Part shown: positions 1-10,284 of the stretch, piece by piece | How positions within the stretch are numbered: the stretch's first letter is position 1 | Layout of the letters: every line of letters starts with the position of its first letter | Origin: Welwitschia mirabilis | Lineage: Eukaryota; Gnetophyta; Gnetopsida; Welwitschiales | Length of the DNA: 59,517 nt | Direction of reading: 5' to 3' | Assembly: GCA_051453625.1 (NCBI GenBank) | Contig: JBOZIK010000001.1 | Span: 196,392,971 to 196,452,487, forward strand | The notes under the pieces: generated by a model | The model's database searches: none | Told to the model about the DNA's origin: nothing | The model's input: only the letters and a program-made list of their open reading frames with translations | Translations under genes and position numbers: made by a program

Positions 1-986
1 TTTTCTATCATCTTTGCATCTAGCCTAATCTACATTATTAAAACCTGCAAGATTGAAAAATGTTTCATTAGGATATCATAAACCATAATCACATGTACCT
101 TTTATACATCTGATTATCCTTTTTACTGCTTGAAAATGTGATTCTTTTGGATTAGATTGATATCTTGCATATACTCCAACACTGAACATGATATCTGGTC
201 TACTTGTAGTCAAGTACAATAAACTATCAATCATGCTTCTATAAAGTTTCTGATCTATTGATTTACCATTTTCATTTAGGCTTACTTTACATGATGTACA
301 CATAGGAGTATCAACTATCTTTGCATTCTCTAAACCAAAATGTTAGATCAAATCTCTTGCATATTTGGATTGAGGAATAAATATTCCATATTTAAACTAT
401 TTAATATGAAATCCTAGAAACATTTTAACTTCACCAAGTATACTCATTTCAAATTGATTTANNNNNNNNNNNNNNNNNNNNNNNNNNNNNNNNNNNNNNN
501 NNNNNNNNNNNNNNNNNNNNNNNNNNNNNNNNNNNNNNNNNNNNNNNNNNNNNNNNNNNNNNNNNNNNNNNNNNNNNNNNNNNNNNNNNNNNNNNNATCA
601 TTTAAAAAGGTAGATAACTTTTCATACCACTCTCTTGGAGCTTGTCTTAATCTATATAAAGCTTTCTTAAGCCTATACACATGATCAGAATTGTAAGGAT
701 CGATAAAACCTTGTGGTTGCTTTACATAAACTTTTTCAATTAATGATCCATTTAAAAAGGCACTTTTTACATCCATTTGATAGAATTTGAAGTTTTTAAA
801 GGCTATAAAAGATAAAAACGTTTTAATGCTATCCAACCTTGCAACAGGAGCAAAAGTATCTTCTACATTAATGCCTTCTATTTCATTGTAACCTTGAGCT
901 ACCAGTCTTGCTGTATTTTTAATAACATTGTTTTCTTCATCATACTTTTTCTTAAAGATCTATTTTGTACCAATAACATTCTTTTC
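1..986 (-). pseudogene. Copia reverse transcriptase to RNase H junction, broken
   Basis: The stretch at 76-303 reads YRSMIDSLLYLTTSRPDIMF followed by a VKRII..IKGT block, the conserved segment joining Copia reverse transcriptase to RNase H. The stretch at 597-836 reads [20 protein letters not shown], then QPQGFIDP and [19 protein letters not shown], the N-terminal half of the reverse transcriptase. The D of [11 protein letters not shown] is the first catalytic aspartate. The catalytic YVDD box is expected between the two pieces and probably lies in the 463-596 gap. Further upstream on the minus strand (about 837-986) the frame continues with the [10 protein letters not shown]-type block. The domain call is certain; the copy is not functional. 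Confidence 0.9.
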
Positions 987-1218
987 TTTTGGTCTTCTAC
1001 ANNNNNNNNNNNNNNNNNNNNNNNNNNNNNNNNNNNNNNNNNNNNNNNNNNNNNNNNNNNNNNNNNNNNNNNNNNNNNNNNNNNNNNNNNNNNNNNNNNN
1101 NNNNNNNNNNNNNNNNNNNNNNNNNNNNNNNNNNNNNNNNNNNNNNNNNNNNNNNNNNNNNNNNNNNNNNNNNNNNNNNNNNNNNNNNNNNNNNNNNNNN
1201 NNNNNNNNNNNNNNNNNN

Positions 1219-1696
1219 GGATCAATAAAATATTGTGGTTGTCATACATAAACTTTTTCAATTAATGATTCATTTAAAAAGGCACTTTTTATATCCATTT
1301 GATAGACTTTGAAGTTATTAAAGGCTGTAAAAGATAAAAACATTCTAATTCTATCCAACCTTGCAACAGGAGCAAAAATATCTCCTGCATCAATGCCTTT
1401 TATTTCATTGTAACCTTGAGCTACCAGTCTTGCTGTATTTTTAATAACATTGTTTTCTTCATCATACTTGTTCTTAAAGATCCATTTTTTTACTAATAAT
1501 ATTTTTATCTTCTGGTCTCTCTACAATCTTTTAAACATTGTTTCTTTTGAACTATTATAGCTCATCTTGCATTGCTAACGTTCATTCTTCATGAGTTTTG
1601 CTTCTTCAAAGTTTTTGGGTTCTATCTTTGAAACATAACAAACATGAGCATACAAATTTTTCATAAAACCTCTTGTCTTTCTTCTTGAGTTAACTT
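1219..1696 (-). pseudogene. Second copy of the Copia reverse transcriptase N-terminus with the integrase-RT linker
   Basis: The minus strand repeats 640-986 with many substitutions: [19 protein letters not shown] at 1250-1310, preceded by an [10 protein letters not shown]-like block near 1410-1450 and a W-x-F-K-N-K-Y-D-E-E block near 1460-1490. Upstream, 1575-1700 reads VSKIEPKNFEEA, the standard linker that opens the Copia reverse transcriptase module. The two copies face each other across the 217-N gap at 1002-1218. This may be a real tandem copy or redundant contigs. Stops interrupt the frame. Confidence 0.8.
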
Positions 1697-2348
1697 NNNN
1701 NNNNNNNNNNNNNNNNNNNNNNNNNNNNNNNNNNNNNNNNNNNNNNNNNNNNNNNNNNNNNNNNNNNNNNNNNNNNNNNNNNNNNNNNNNNNNNNNNNNN
1801 NNNNNNNNNNNNNNNNNNNNNNNNNNNNNNNNNNNNNNNNNNNNNNNNNNNNNNNNNNNNNNNNNNNNNNNNNNNNNNNNNNNNNNNNNNNNNNNNNNNN
1901 NNNNNNNNNNNNNNNNNNNNNNNNNNNNNNNNNNNNNNNNNNNNNNNNNNNNNNNNNNNNNNNNNNNNNNNNNNNNNNNNNNNNNNNNNNNNNNNNNNNN
2001 NNNNNNNNNNNNNNNNNNNNNNNNNNNNNNNNNNNNNNNNNNNNNNNNNNNNNNNNNNNNNNNNNNNNNNNNNNNNNNNNNNNNNNNNNNNNNNNNNNNN
2101 NNNNNNNNNNNNNNNNNNNNNNNNNNNNNNNNNNNNNNNNNNNNNNNNNNNNNNNNNNNNNNNNNNNNNNNNNNNNNNNNNNNNNNNNNNNNNNNNNNNN
2201 NNNNNNNNNNNNNNNNNNNNNNNNNNNNNNNNNNNNNNNNNNNNNNNNNNNNNNNNNNNNNNNNNNNNNNNNNNNNNNNNNNNNNNNNNNNNNNNNNNNN
2301 NNNNNNNNNNNNNNNNNNNNNNNNNNNNNNNNNNNNNNNNNNNNNNNN

Positions 2349-2560
2349 AACCTTTTTTGTTTTAAATCTTATTACAAATTTCAATCCAATGTTCATATGC
2401 TTCAGACCTGTTTGAAAAAAAGGCTATCTAAGTATATCTAGAGTAGTCATCAACCATTATAAGGAAATAATGTTTTCCACTAAGACTTTGAGTTTGAACA
2501 GGTCTAATTAAATCCATATGAAGAAGTTTTAATGGCATAGATGTGTAGTCTTGCGTTTTC
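2349..2560 (-). pseudogene. Copia integrase core fragment
   Basis: The minus strand reads DLIRPVQTQSLSGKHYFLIM then VDDYSRYT and FFSNRSEAYEHW. This is the segment around the second catalytic aspartate of retroviral-type integrases (rve family), where VDDYSRYTW is nearly invariant in plant Copia elements. A stop replaces the tryptophan after YT and a second stop follows NKI. The rest of the domain falls in the 652-N gap at 1697-2348. Confidence 0.85.
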
Positions 2561-2601
2561 TTTTATGAGAAGTTCTAATTTGTTTTACCTTTTGAAAAGC
2601 A

Positions 2602-2982
2602 TCACACAACCCTTGTTTTTTTATTTTTATGCCATAACTCATCTTGAGGAACATTCAAAAAATAACAAGGAGAAAACAATTGATCTATGCTATAAACATT
2701 ATCTATTCTACTAGCTCTAAGAATCACATCGTTCGACTTTCCATGTACAATTTCACATTTTGATTTATTAAAAACTACTTTTTCACCTTTGTCATAAATT
2801 TGACTAATGCTCAACATATTATGCTTTGAACCACTTACATACAAAACTTCATTAATTCTAGGAAGGTTACCTCCATCAATGCTTCTAATACCTTCTATTT
2901 TTGCTCTTTCGTTGTATCTAAAAGTTACTTCTCTTATATCAAAGTAGCTTAGATGTTTGATTCTGGATTTATCTTCTATCAT
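2602..2982 (-). pseudogene. Copia protease end and GAG-pre-integrase domain
   Basis: This 126-residue open stretch starts just after the expected protease active site, with an M-x-x-D-K-S-R block, and continues with LPRINEVLYVSGSKHNMLSI, SQIYDKGEKVVF and NKSKCEIVHG. It ends at DELWH, the first part of the LWHxRLGH zinc-binding motif that opens the integrase. The conserved R-L-G-H is replaced by KNKKTR, consistent with a frameshift. The pol frame is broken on both sides: the protease DSGCSRHM motif is not visible upstream. Confidence 0.85.
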
Positions 2983-3343
2983 GTGCCTTGAAAATCCACT
3001 GTTAAGATACTAGCTTGTGCTATTTGAAACTTTGAAGGCTATCTAAATCAACAAACTTTTAAGATCATTATATTTCATTCACATAGTCCTTTTACATTTA
3101 TGTGGTACATCCTTTTTAGGAATAAACCTAAATGAAAAGGAATTAATTAAATTTGAAAATAAATTAATTTTCTAGCATTGCATATAAGTTTTAAAAGACC
3201 TACTTTTCTATAGAAATAACAAGTAACATTTGAAGAGAAATTACCATAGCTTGTTACCTGATTTTGCTATGCTTAAGGTTTTTGAGAGATGTATCCAATA
3301 CATGATTTGCTTCCAACTAGTTTTTGAACTTTAAGCATTTGTT
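2983..3343 (-). other. Copia gag-protease spacer, no intact frame
   Basis: This lies between the gag coiled coil and the pre-integrase domain of the same element. Reading frames are fragmentary and no CCHC zinc knuckle could be made out with confidence. Confidence 0.4.
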
Positions 3344-3535
3344 CTAATTTGGTAGATTCATTAAAAACTTATTAATAAAATAAGATGATTCTTTTACTTG
3401 AAAAGTGAGGTCATCATTTTTGAATTTGACTCTTATGAAACTTGATTTCATTTTCTCCTTTTCCTTGGTGAGGGATTTTGTAATCTTATTTAGGACATTT
3501 ATCCTTTTAGATAGCTTTTCATACTCTTGATACAA
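3344..3535 (-). pseudogene. Copia gag coiled-coil fragment, copy 1
   Basis: A 63-residue frame starts MYQEYEKLSKRINVLNK and is rich in K, E and L with heptad-like spacing, as in the coiled-coil segment of Sirevirus gag. A second copy starting MYQECENLGKRINDLNK lies at 4173-4302. Between this fragment and the PBS (3536-3878) no open frame survives. Confidence 0.6.
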
Positions 3536-3878
3536 CTCTTAATAAGTATCTTCCAAATTTTTTAGATCTTTATTTCTCATTTCATCATCGTCATGAACTA
3601 AAGTGTTTGACACATTCTATAATGAAGGCACAAAATCCATAAAAGAGAGTCTTCTTTCTTTATTATGTTCTAGAGCATTTCTTTTATATTTTTTACTTGA
3701 TTCCTGTGGGTTTTCACTAGCTATAATCTATTTAAAAATATAATCATATACTATCTAGCAAAATATATAAAGACACAAGTATTTAAGGAGGATATACTTA
3801 AAAATTCATCCTTAAGAAGAGTGGCCATTGAAGGGTTCTAAGTCTAGATCGGCTAAGATCTAAGAAGATGACTTAACT

Positions 3879-3892
3879 AGCTCTAATACTAA
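3879..3892 (-). promoter_or_regulatory. Primer binding site (tRNA-iMet type), copy 1
   Basis: On the minus strand the bases TTAGTATTAGAGCT follow the LTR end ATCCCATCA. They approximate TGGTATCAGAGC, the usual plant primer site complementary to the 3' end of initiator methionine tRNA, with two changes in the core. Confidence 0.6.
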
Positions 3893-3893
3893 A

Positions 3894-4072
3894 TGATGGG
3901 ATCAACAACCCAAGGGAGAAAGGGGGGGTGAATAGGTTCTTTCAAAATTTAACAAATGAAATTAAATAAAAATTATTTGAAATAAAACTTTTATATGAAA
4001 ATAAATTAGTCTATAATATGCACAACATATTATAATAACAAAAGTAAAGAATCAAAAATAAAATGCACAAAC
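3894..4072 (-). repeat. LTR end fragment, copy 1 of the duplicated region
   Basis: It starts with plus-strand TGATGGGATCAACAACCC and contains GGGTGAATAGGTTCTTTCAAA, matching the start of the longer LTR at 4664. It runs into the 100-N gap at 4073-4172, after which gag, PBS and LTR start again. The short segment and its surroundings (3344-4072) are therefore a second version of 4173-4855. Confidence 0.75.
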
Positions 4073-4172
4073 NNNNNNNNNNNNNNNNNNNNNNNNNNNN
4101 NNNNNNNNNNNNNNNNNNNNNNNNNNNNNNNNNNNNNNNNNNNNNNNNNNNNNNNNNNNNNNNNNNNNNNNN

Positions 4173-4302
4173 GAGGTTTGGCGTTTTTGGATTTAACTCT
4201 TTTGAAACTTGATTCCATTTCCTCCTTTTTTTTGGTAAGGAATTTTATAATCTTGTTTAAGTCATTTATCCTTTTACCTAGATTTTCACATTCTTGATAC
4301 AA
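4173..4302 (-). pseudogene. Copia gag coiled-coil fragment, copy 2
   Basis: It starts MYQECENLGKRINDLNK and is the diverged twin of 3344-3535. It is cut at its C-terminal end by the gap at 4073-4172. The sequence from 4303 to 4648 parallels 3536-3878 and carries no open frame. Confidence 0.6.
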
Positions 4303-4648
4303 ATCTTGACAAATGTCTTCTAAATATTCTGTTCTTCATTTGTCATATCATTATCATCATGGACTAATGTATTAGGTAAATTCTGTAAAGGAGGCACAAA
4401 AGCCAAAAAAGAGAGCCTTCTTTTTTAATTATATTTTGGAGTTTTTTTTTTTTTTACTCTTTCACTAGATTCCTATGAGCTTTTACAAGTTGCAATCTAT
4501 TTAAGAATATAACCATATATTATCCAGCAAAACCAAATAAAGGCATAGGTATTTAGGGAGGGCATACTCAAAAATTCATCATTAAGAAAAGTAGCCATTG
4601 AAGGGTTCTAAGTTTAGACTGGTTAAGATCTAAAAAAATGGCTTAATC

Positions 4649-4662
4649 CACTCTAATACCAA
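4649..4662 (-). promoter_or_regulatory. Primer binding site (tRNA-iMet type), copy 2
   Basis: The minus strand reads TTGGTATTAGAGTG directly after the LTR end ATCCTATCA. It matches TGGTATCAGAGC at ten of twelve positions and sits where a PBS should be, one to two bases inside the LTR boundary. Confidence 0.7.
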
Positions 4663-5120
4663 ATGATAGGATCAAGAACCCTAGAGGAGGGGTGAATAGG
4701 TTCTTTCAAAAAATTAACAATTGATATGAAATAAAACTAATTTAAACACAACTTGCATATAAAAATAAATCAATCTAAAATGTGCACAAAATAATAAGAT
4801 ATTGTAAGTAAAGAATCAAAAATAGAAATGCACAAAACTATCAATTTGATGCAAGCTAGATTTATAGTGGTTTAGGAACTCCCCTACTCCACTCTTAATG
4901 ATTAGCTTCTCCCAAGCTAGATCTAGGATCTCTGTTACTCCACAGGTATTCTAGGTTCACTAATAAACGTTACAAATAGACTTTTAAAGNNNNNNNNNNN
5001 NNNNNNNNNNNNNNNNNNNNNNNNNNNNNNNNNNNNNNNNNNNNNNNNNNNNNNNNNNNNNNNNNNNNNNNNNNNNNNNNNNNNNNNNNTATTCGAGGTT
5101 CACTTATAACCGTTACAAAT

Positions 5121-5253
5121 AGACTTTTACAGGCTAAGTTTCAACCTTCACAACGAACTTTTCAAGACTAAGTCTCAACTCATAGCATGAACATTTCAAA
5201 ACTAAGTTTTAACCCATAGCATGAACTTTTCAAGGCTAAGTCTTAACCTCTAG
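5121..5253. repeat. 34-bp tandem repeat inside the LTR, block 1 (about 4 units)
   Basis: The unit is roughly ACTTTTCAAGGCTAAGTCTC followed by AACCCATAGCATGA. Four diverged units run head to tail. The same unit forms block 2 at 5731-5830, beyond a 408-N gap, and the sequence after each block (AGAAA-AATGGAAGT-ATGT) is also shared. Confidence 0.85.
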
Positions 5254-5730
5254 AAATAATGGAAGTAATGTCGTGGTGCCCTAAATATCACGCATTCTAA
5301 AGTAATATAATGAATGGATCTCNNNNNNNNNNNNNNNNNNNNNNNNNNNNNNNNNNNNNNNNNNNNNNNNNNNNNNNNNNNNNNNNNNNNNNNNNNNNNN
5401 NNNNNNNNNNNNNNNNNNNNNNNNNNNNNNNNNNNNNNNNNNNNNNNNNNNNNNNNNNNNNNNNNNNNNNNNNNNNNNNNNNNNNNNNNNNNNNNNNNNN
5501 NNNNNNNNNNNNNNNNNNNNNNNNNNNNNNNNNNNNNNNNNNNNNNNNNNNNNNNNNNNNNNNNNNNNNNNNNNNNNNNNNNNNNNNNNNNNNNNNNNNN
5601 NNNNNNNNNNNNNNNNNNNNNNNNNNNNNNNNNNNNNNNNNNNNNNNNNNNNNNNNNNNNNNNNNNNNNNNNNNNNNNNNNNNNNNNNNNNNNNNNNNNN
5701 NNNNNNNNNNNNNNNNNNNNNNNNNNNNNN

Positions 5731-5830
5731 TGGACTTTTCAAGACTAAGTCTCAACTCATAGCATGGACTTTTTAAGGCTAAGTCTTAACCCATAACATG
5801 GACTTTTCAAGGCTAAGCCTCAACTTCTAG
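5731..5830. repeat. 34-bp tandem repeat inside the LTR, block 2 (3 units)
   Basis: Three units start with TGGACTTTTCAAGACTAAGT, TGGACTTTTTAAGGCTAAGT and TGGACTTTTCAAGGCTAAGC at exact 34-bp spacing. The array probably continues into the gap at 5323-5730. Confidence 0.9.
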
Positions 5831-6247
5831 AAACAATGGAAGTGATGTAGTGATGCCATAATTGCACAAATATCACATGTTCTAAAGCAGTATAATGAAT
5901 GGATCTCTTTTCCGGTAGATCACAACAATGAAACTCTTAGATCTGACTCTGAATGAAGTGCTTATACCAATGATGAATCTCCTCAGGTCAGATGTAAAGC
6001 AGTATAATGATACACCAATAAGAAATAACAGCTTGATCTTTCAGATCCAAAATAATTTAGCCAAATAAGAGTAGTACCAAAAAAGATCTCTAGGTCATCT
6101 ATGGTCTAGTTATTTATAATGGAAGACTATTAGTGTTTTGTATATTTGAATTGCACCTTTAATGACTATAAATATCTAGAAAATGATTATCTAATGGCTA
6201 GATAATGGATACATAATGTTTAGATAATTTTCTTTCCGATGTTGTTC

Positions 6248-6717
6248 GGTCGACCCCACAAAAATCCAGGCAATCCCATGTGATGCCGTGAATTACACAG
6301 GCCAACTAAGAGAGAAATTCAGTCGCTCTAGTTTTTTTTACGTCTCTAAGTCCAGTCGACCCNNNNNNNNNNNNNNNNNNNNNNNNNNNNNNNNNNNNNN
6401 NNNNNNNNNNNNNNNNNNNNNNNNNNNNNNNNNNNNNNNNNNNNNNNNNNNNNNNNNNNNNNCCTCAGTCTGGTCGACTCCATCATGGGTCTGGTGGACT
6501 TCTTCTCTCTTAGTCTGGAACTACTATCTGTTAGGTTCTTAAATCTAGTTAACCTTATGAAAATCTAGTTAACCTCTTACCAATCGATTTAGGGACACTG
6601 ATTCTTCAGGTTAGAAGTTCAATTGACCCCATCAAAATTTGGTTGTCCCCTCTGGGTTTAGTTTATTTTCTCTTAACAGCTTCAGATTCGGTCGACCCCT
6701 TTAGGATCTCGTCGATC
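6248..6717. repeat. GTCGAC-rich degenerate repeat block in the LTR
   Basis: Four GTCGAC hexamers lie at 6249-6254, 6355-6360, 6473-6478 and 6691-6696, with near-versions at 6322 (AGTCGCTC), 6492 (TGGTGGAC) and 6711 (GTCGATCC). Most are preceded by a pyrimidine or TGG and followed by CCC, so the pattern is a degenerate module rather than chance in this AT-rich DNA. The 100-N gap 6363-6462 lies inside. Confidence 0.7.
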
Positions 6718-6964
6718 CCTCTAGAGGGTGAATCAATTACTTAGGATTATAGTGCATGTTTTAGTTCCATTTTTCAACCTACAAAAACTCAATCTCATCT
6801 ATACAAAAGATATAACATTTTCACTACATAAAAGATATTAGTTTGACATTAATTGGCAAATATAATCAAACACAAAAGACCATAATCTTTTAGATAATGA
6901 TCTTACTATAAGACAATAGAAAGTAAAGGAACTAAACACAATAATTGTAGATAAGAAAAACAAG

Positions 6965-7174
6965 TTAATAATGATGTATTATATATTTATTAACTAATTC
7001 ATTAAAAAATTTCTTGCTGAAAGATTTATGCATTTGTGGATTAGTGAGGATATCCATTGTGTTGTTTATTTCTGATATTTTTATAGCTACTTCTATTTCC
7101 TCATGCCTGTTCTTATCTGGATGCCACTTGAGAGGTAACTTCTTGTAAGTCAACATGATGTCTTATCTTGATGC
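6965..7174 (-). pseudogene. Broken J-domain (Hsp40/DnaJ) fragment
   Basis: The minus strand reads YKKLPLKWHPDKN, the end of J-domain helix II followed by the invariant HPD loop. It continues with ISEINNTMDILTNPQMHKSF, which fits helix III and the EI-x-x-A-Y-x-V-L-S-x-P pattern of the family. J-domain proteins use HPD to stimulate ATP hydrolysis by Hsp70. Upstream the frame continues as A-S-R-stop-D-I-M-L-T, fitting the end of helix I but with an in-frame TAA, and then enters a 10-N gap (7175-7184). The fragment ends about 20 residues after the domain. It lies between two transposons, so a captured or orphaned gene piece is likely. It could also be the last exon of a decayed gene. Confidence 0.7.
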
Positions 7175-7184
7175 NNNNNNNNNN

Positions 7185-7884
7185 AACTAAGTGTTTGCAT
7201 CCTACTTTTCTTCCTCTGCCTTACTTTATTTCTCCTCTTTAAAAGACTCATTTAACTACTCTCAATTGGCTTGTGTTCACTGCTCCACTCCATGCTTCTA
7301 CTATTACACTAAATTTCATTGGTTATTAGGCTCTTATCCATCCTCATTATTATTGATAACTATAATATCTAGATCATCTAAGGTTGTAAGTCCTTCATCT
7401 CTAATTTCTTTAGCATTCACCCCTTAATATTGGTCTTCTGATCCTAGATCAGGGCTCTTTTACTACTCTAACTCCAGCTCTTCCATGTTCTTATCTTACA
7501 AGCCCATACTAGATCCCTCTACATCTTCTCTAGATTTTGAGAATACATTTCATTGTCTACTTTTCCTACCTCTTCGACTTCCACTATGCTTATCATCTAT
7601 AATTTTCTCATGTCTTTAGCAGGATTGGCCTTTATCCTTTACTACTTCTCTTTTTAAGAACTTCTTTAGCCTATAGATAAGGCACGAATGCTTAATTATG
7701 ACTTTTCCTTTAAGTTTCCTGGCAAAGAACAATGATAGATTGAGCCTCTCTTCACATGAAGAGATAGCAAAAAATTAAAACATAGGCTTTTAAGCTTTAA
7801 ATGATTTCCATCCTAGAAAATGAACTGGTCTATAACTTTAGTTATGAGAGCCTAAGGTTATTCCAATTCCACTTTATAGATATG
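7185..7884 (-). other. Unidentified coding-like remnant, minus strand
   Basis: Minus-strand translation shows charged, protein-like stretches separated by stops, such as ARKLKGKVIIKHSCLIYRL near 7660-7720 and GVNAKEIRDEGLTTLDDLDI near 7370-7430. They are acidic and lysine-rich. This could be the N-terminal part of the decayed J-domain gene to the left or the 3' end of LINE-A to the right. No family recognised. Confidence 0.3.
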
Positions 7885-7904
7885 CCCTTTTACATTTTTG
7901 GATG

Positions 7905-9125
7905 CCCTATGACCAAAAAACTGTCTACATCTTTATGCTTATGGAATGAAGGTAACATTAACTCCTATTCCTCTCTTAAACCTATAGCTTGTGCTATCAA
8001 ATGTGTAGTGATTGGAATCTAACCTCTGCCCACGATTAATTTATCTCATGCTATCACTTTTGATGAGTTAAATCTTGAGATATATTTGAGCTCAAGTAAT
8101 GAACTCCATTCTAAATGTTGTATACATTTTCATAACTCTTCATTGTTTTGATACTTTTTACTATCCATTGACTCATAGTGAGGGTGACTTCCCATTCTTT
8201 TCATCATCCAAAAGACTTGAATCTTCCACTTGATTATTGTGGTTGTTTCTAATGCATTCAATGCCTACATTGAGAAAGCATAGCTATTCTGGGATTATCA
8301 AATAAATGATAATAAAATTTCATAACAATTTGAGTTAAAAAAAGAATTCTCACCCAAGTAACTTTTTTATCCACAATCCTATAGATTGTAGATGCAAAAG
8401 GACAATTCCAAAATAGNNNNNNNNNNNNNNNNNNNNNNNNNNNNNNNNNNNNNNNNNNNNNNNNNNNNNNNNNNNNNNNNNNNNNNNNNNNNNNNNNNNN
8501 NNNNNNNNNNNNNNNNGCGCTATGACCCAAAAACTATCTATATCATTGTGCTTATGGAATGAAGGCAACATTAACTCCTATTCCTTTCTTAAACCTATAG
8601 CTTATGCTATCAAATGTGTAGTGATTGGAATCTAACCTCTGCCCATGATCAATTTATTTCATACTATCACTTTTGATGAGTTAAATCTTGAGCTATCTTT
8701 AAGCTCAAGTAATGAACTCCATTCTAAATGTTGTATACATTTTTATAACTCTTCATTGTTTTGATACTTTTCACTATTCATTGACTCATAGTGAGGGTGA
8801 CTTCCCATTCTTTTCGTCATCCAAAAGGCTTGAATCTTCCACTTGATTATTATGGTAGTTTCTAATGCATTCAGTGCCTACATTGAGAAAGCATAGCTAT
8901 TCTGGGCTTATCAAATAAACGAAAATAAAATTTCATAATAGTTGTGAGTTAAAAAAAGAATTCTTACCNNNNNNNNNNNNNNNNNNNNNNNNNNNNNNNN
9001 NNNNNNNNNNNNNNNNNNNNNNNNNNNNNNNNNNNNNNNNNNNNNNNNNNNNNNNNNNNNNNNNNNNNAAAAAAGAATTCTTACCCAAGTAACCTTTAGA
9101 TTGTAGATGCAAAAGGACAACTCCA
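7905..9125. repeat. Duplicated LINE-A segment around gaps at 8417 and 8969
   Basis: 7905-8416 reappears as 8517-8968, both containing GGAATGAAGG-AACATTAACTCC and the block GTGTAGTGATTGGAATCTAA. The end of the segment appears again at 9069-9125 (AAGAATTCTTACCCAAGTAA). Each junction is a 100-N gap. Confidence 0.85.
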
Positions 9126-9449
9126 AAATAGTTGCTTTACTATTTTGGCCATTTCACATGTGAGGTAGTACTCTAGCATATTTATCTCACTGCATCTGAA
9201 TGTAATCACCATTAGTACTTTGTTTTTGAGGATCATCCACTTTAGAACTATATATTTACCTACTACACCTTTCCTCCAAGTGTTTGTTATGGCTATATTA
9301 GCTTCATACATCTTAATTAAAATATCTTCCATAGAAATCCTCCCACTGACAACTAGGGTCATATTTTTCTTATTAGGAAAAAGGTTTATAACTCTAAAAA
9401 CTTCCTTTAGAAATGTGATTACTACTTCTACTTTTTGATTCCCCCTCAA
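9096..9449 (-). pseudogene. LINE-A C-terminal region, possibly zf-RVT-like
   Basis: This 117-residue open stretch contains a spaced pattern C-S-E-I-N, L-T-C-E-M-A and finally QLFWSCPFASTI. Plant LINE ORF2 proteins end in a zinc-binding region where C-x-x-C is followed by H-L-F-x-x-C-P-F-A. The FWSCPFA end fits; the preceding cysteine spacing is weaker. The sequence after STI continues with YRIVDKK in the duplicate at 8340-8416. Assignment rests mainly on position after the reverse transcriptase. Confidence 0.45.
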
Positions 9450-9894
9450 AAGATCTTCATCATGTTCTAATAGTTTCTTAATTTATTCCTATGATTTTCT
9501 CTAGCTCTAATTTTACACTTCTCATATCTACAATTTTGTCTAGATTATTTCCATTGAAGAAATTCAATTTTTAAAAGGGAAATGCTCCTTTACCAATCAA
9601 CCAAGTTGATGTTTTTTCTAATTTTCATCTCCCTTTATAGAGTATCTTTTAAGAGGGAGAGTTCCCCATCCCTAGTGTTAGTTATTGTATTTTCTTTTTA
9701 GCACCTTTTTCCAATGGATTTTTTGTACCCTACTTTAGTTTAATATTTATCTTGATCCTTATCAAGAAAATTCTATCTTTTACATCTTGGATTCCTTAGC
9801 TGTCAGCCTTCACTAGCTTAGCTATTTCTTTTCAAGCTACTGTTCGAAATGTCATTCCTCCTTATCCTCATACCTAGATGAAATTTTCAATTAA

Positions 9895-10089
9895 CTAGTT
9901 TAACATGCTATTTACTTTTTTTGGTAACATGCCATAGGAAGTACTACAATTTGTTATTATAGAAATAATAGGATTTACTATAATAATTCTTTCTCTGCTT
10001 AAAAGAAAGATAGTACTCCATGAGATGAATCTCCTCTCTACTTTTAAAAGTAAATATTTACAAAATGAAATATTATTCCATTTAAACAT
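9895..10089 (-). pseudogene. LINE-A reverse transcriptase C-terminal (thumb) segment
   Basis: The minus strand reads YLGVLMFKWNN, then KVERRFISWSTIFLLSRERI and finally MLPKKV. This follows the plant LINE pattern Y-L-G-V-P-L, K-V-E-x-R-L-x-x-W-x-x-x-x-L-S-x-A-G-R-I, then x-L-P-K-x-V. The frame is open for 64 residues. Confidence 0.85.
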
Positions 10090-10284
10090 GAGTACTCCTA
10101 GATATAGGTCCTTTTCTATCCTTCCCTCGATTACTAGAGTTCTTTCTATTCTCTGTTGGATGTTGGCCAGTGTGTTGAAGTCATAAATTTGACTTTTTTC
10201 TAGTTGATCTCAAGCCTAATTCTTTAGTGAATTTTCTCAAGGTATTCTTAATGACCTTAATTTCCTAAATATTTAAACCCAAAA

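Larger units (their letters stand above)
1..6874 (-). mobile_element. Decayed Ty1/Copia LTR retrotransposon, Sirevirus-like, truncated by the window edge
   Basis: Read on the minus strand, the parts lie in Copia order: LTR (4664-6874), tRNA-Met-type primer binding site (4649-4662), gag with coiled coil, protease/GAG-pre-integrase, integrase, reverse transcriptase and the beginning of RNase H. Integrase before reverse transcriptase marks Copia rather than Gypsy. The wording of the reverse transcriptase and the long LTR resemble Sireviruses; that placement is inference. Every domain carries stops or gaps, so the element is dead. The 3' LTR would lie left of position 1. N-runs inside it are 463-596, 1002-1218, 1697-2348, 4073-4172, 4990-5089, 5323-5730 and 6363-6462, and several segments appear twice on either side of these gaps. 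Confidence 0.85.
4664..6874 (-). repeat. 5' LTR of the Copia element (right end provisional)
   Basis: The left boundary TGATAGGATCAAGAACCC abuts the primer binding site. The right end is placed at the CA in the CAAACACA stretch near 6868-6874, because long Copia LTRs end in CA and the preceding GTTTGACATTAATTGGCAAA resembles Sirevirus LTR ends; this end is inference. About 2.2 kb including three N gaps. The other LTR is outside the window, so the pair cannot be aligned. It contains 34-bp tandem repeats and a GTCGAC block, listed separately. Confidence 0.6.

Noticed and set aside
5121-5830. Regularly spaced 34-bp repeats, considered as a CRISPR array
   Set aside because: The units are contiguous with no spacers, diverge from each other and lie in a plant LTR; CRISPR is not plausible.
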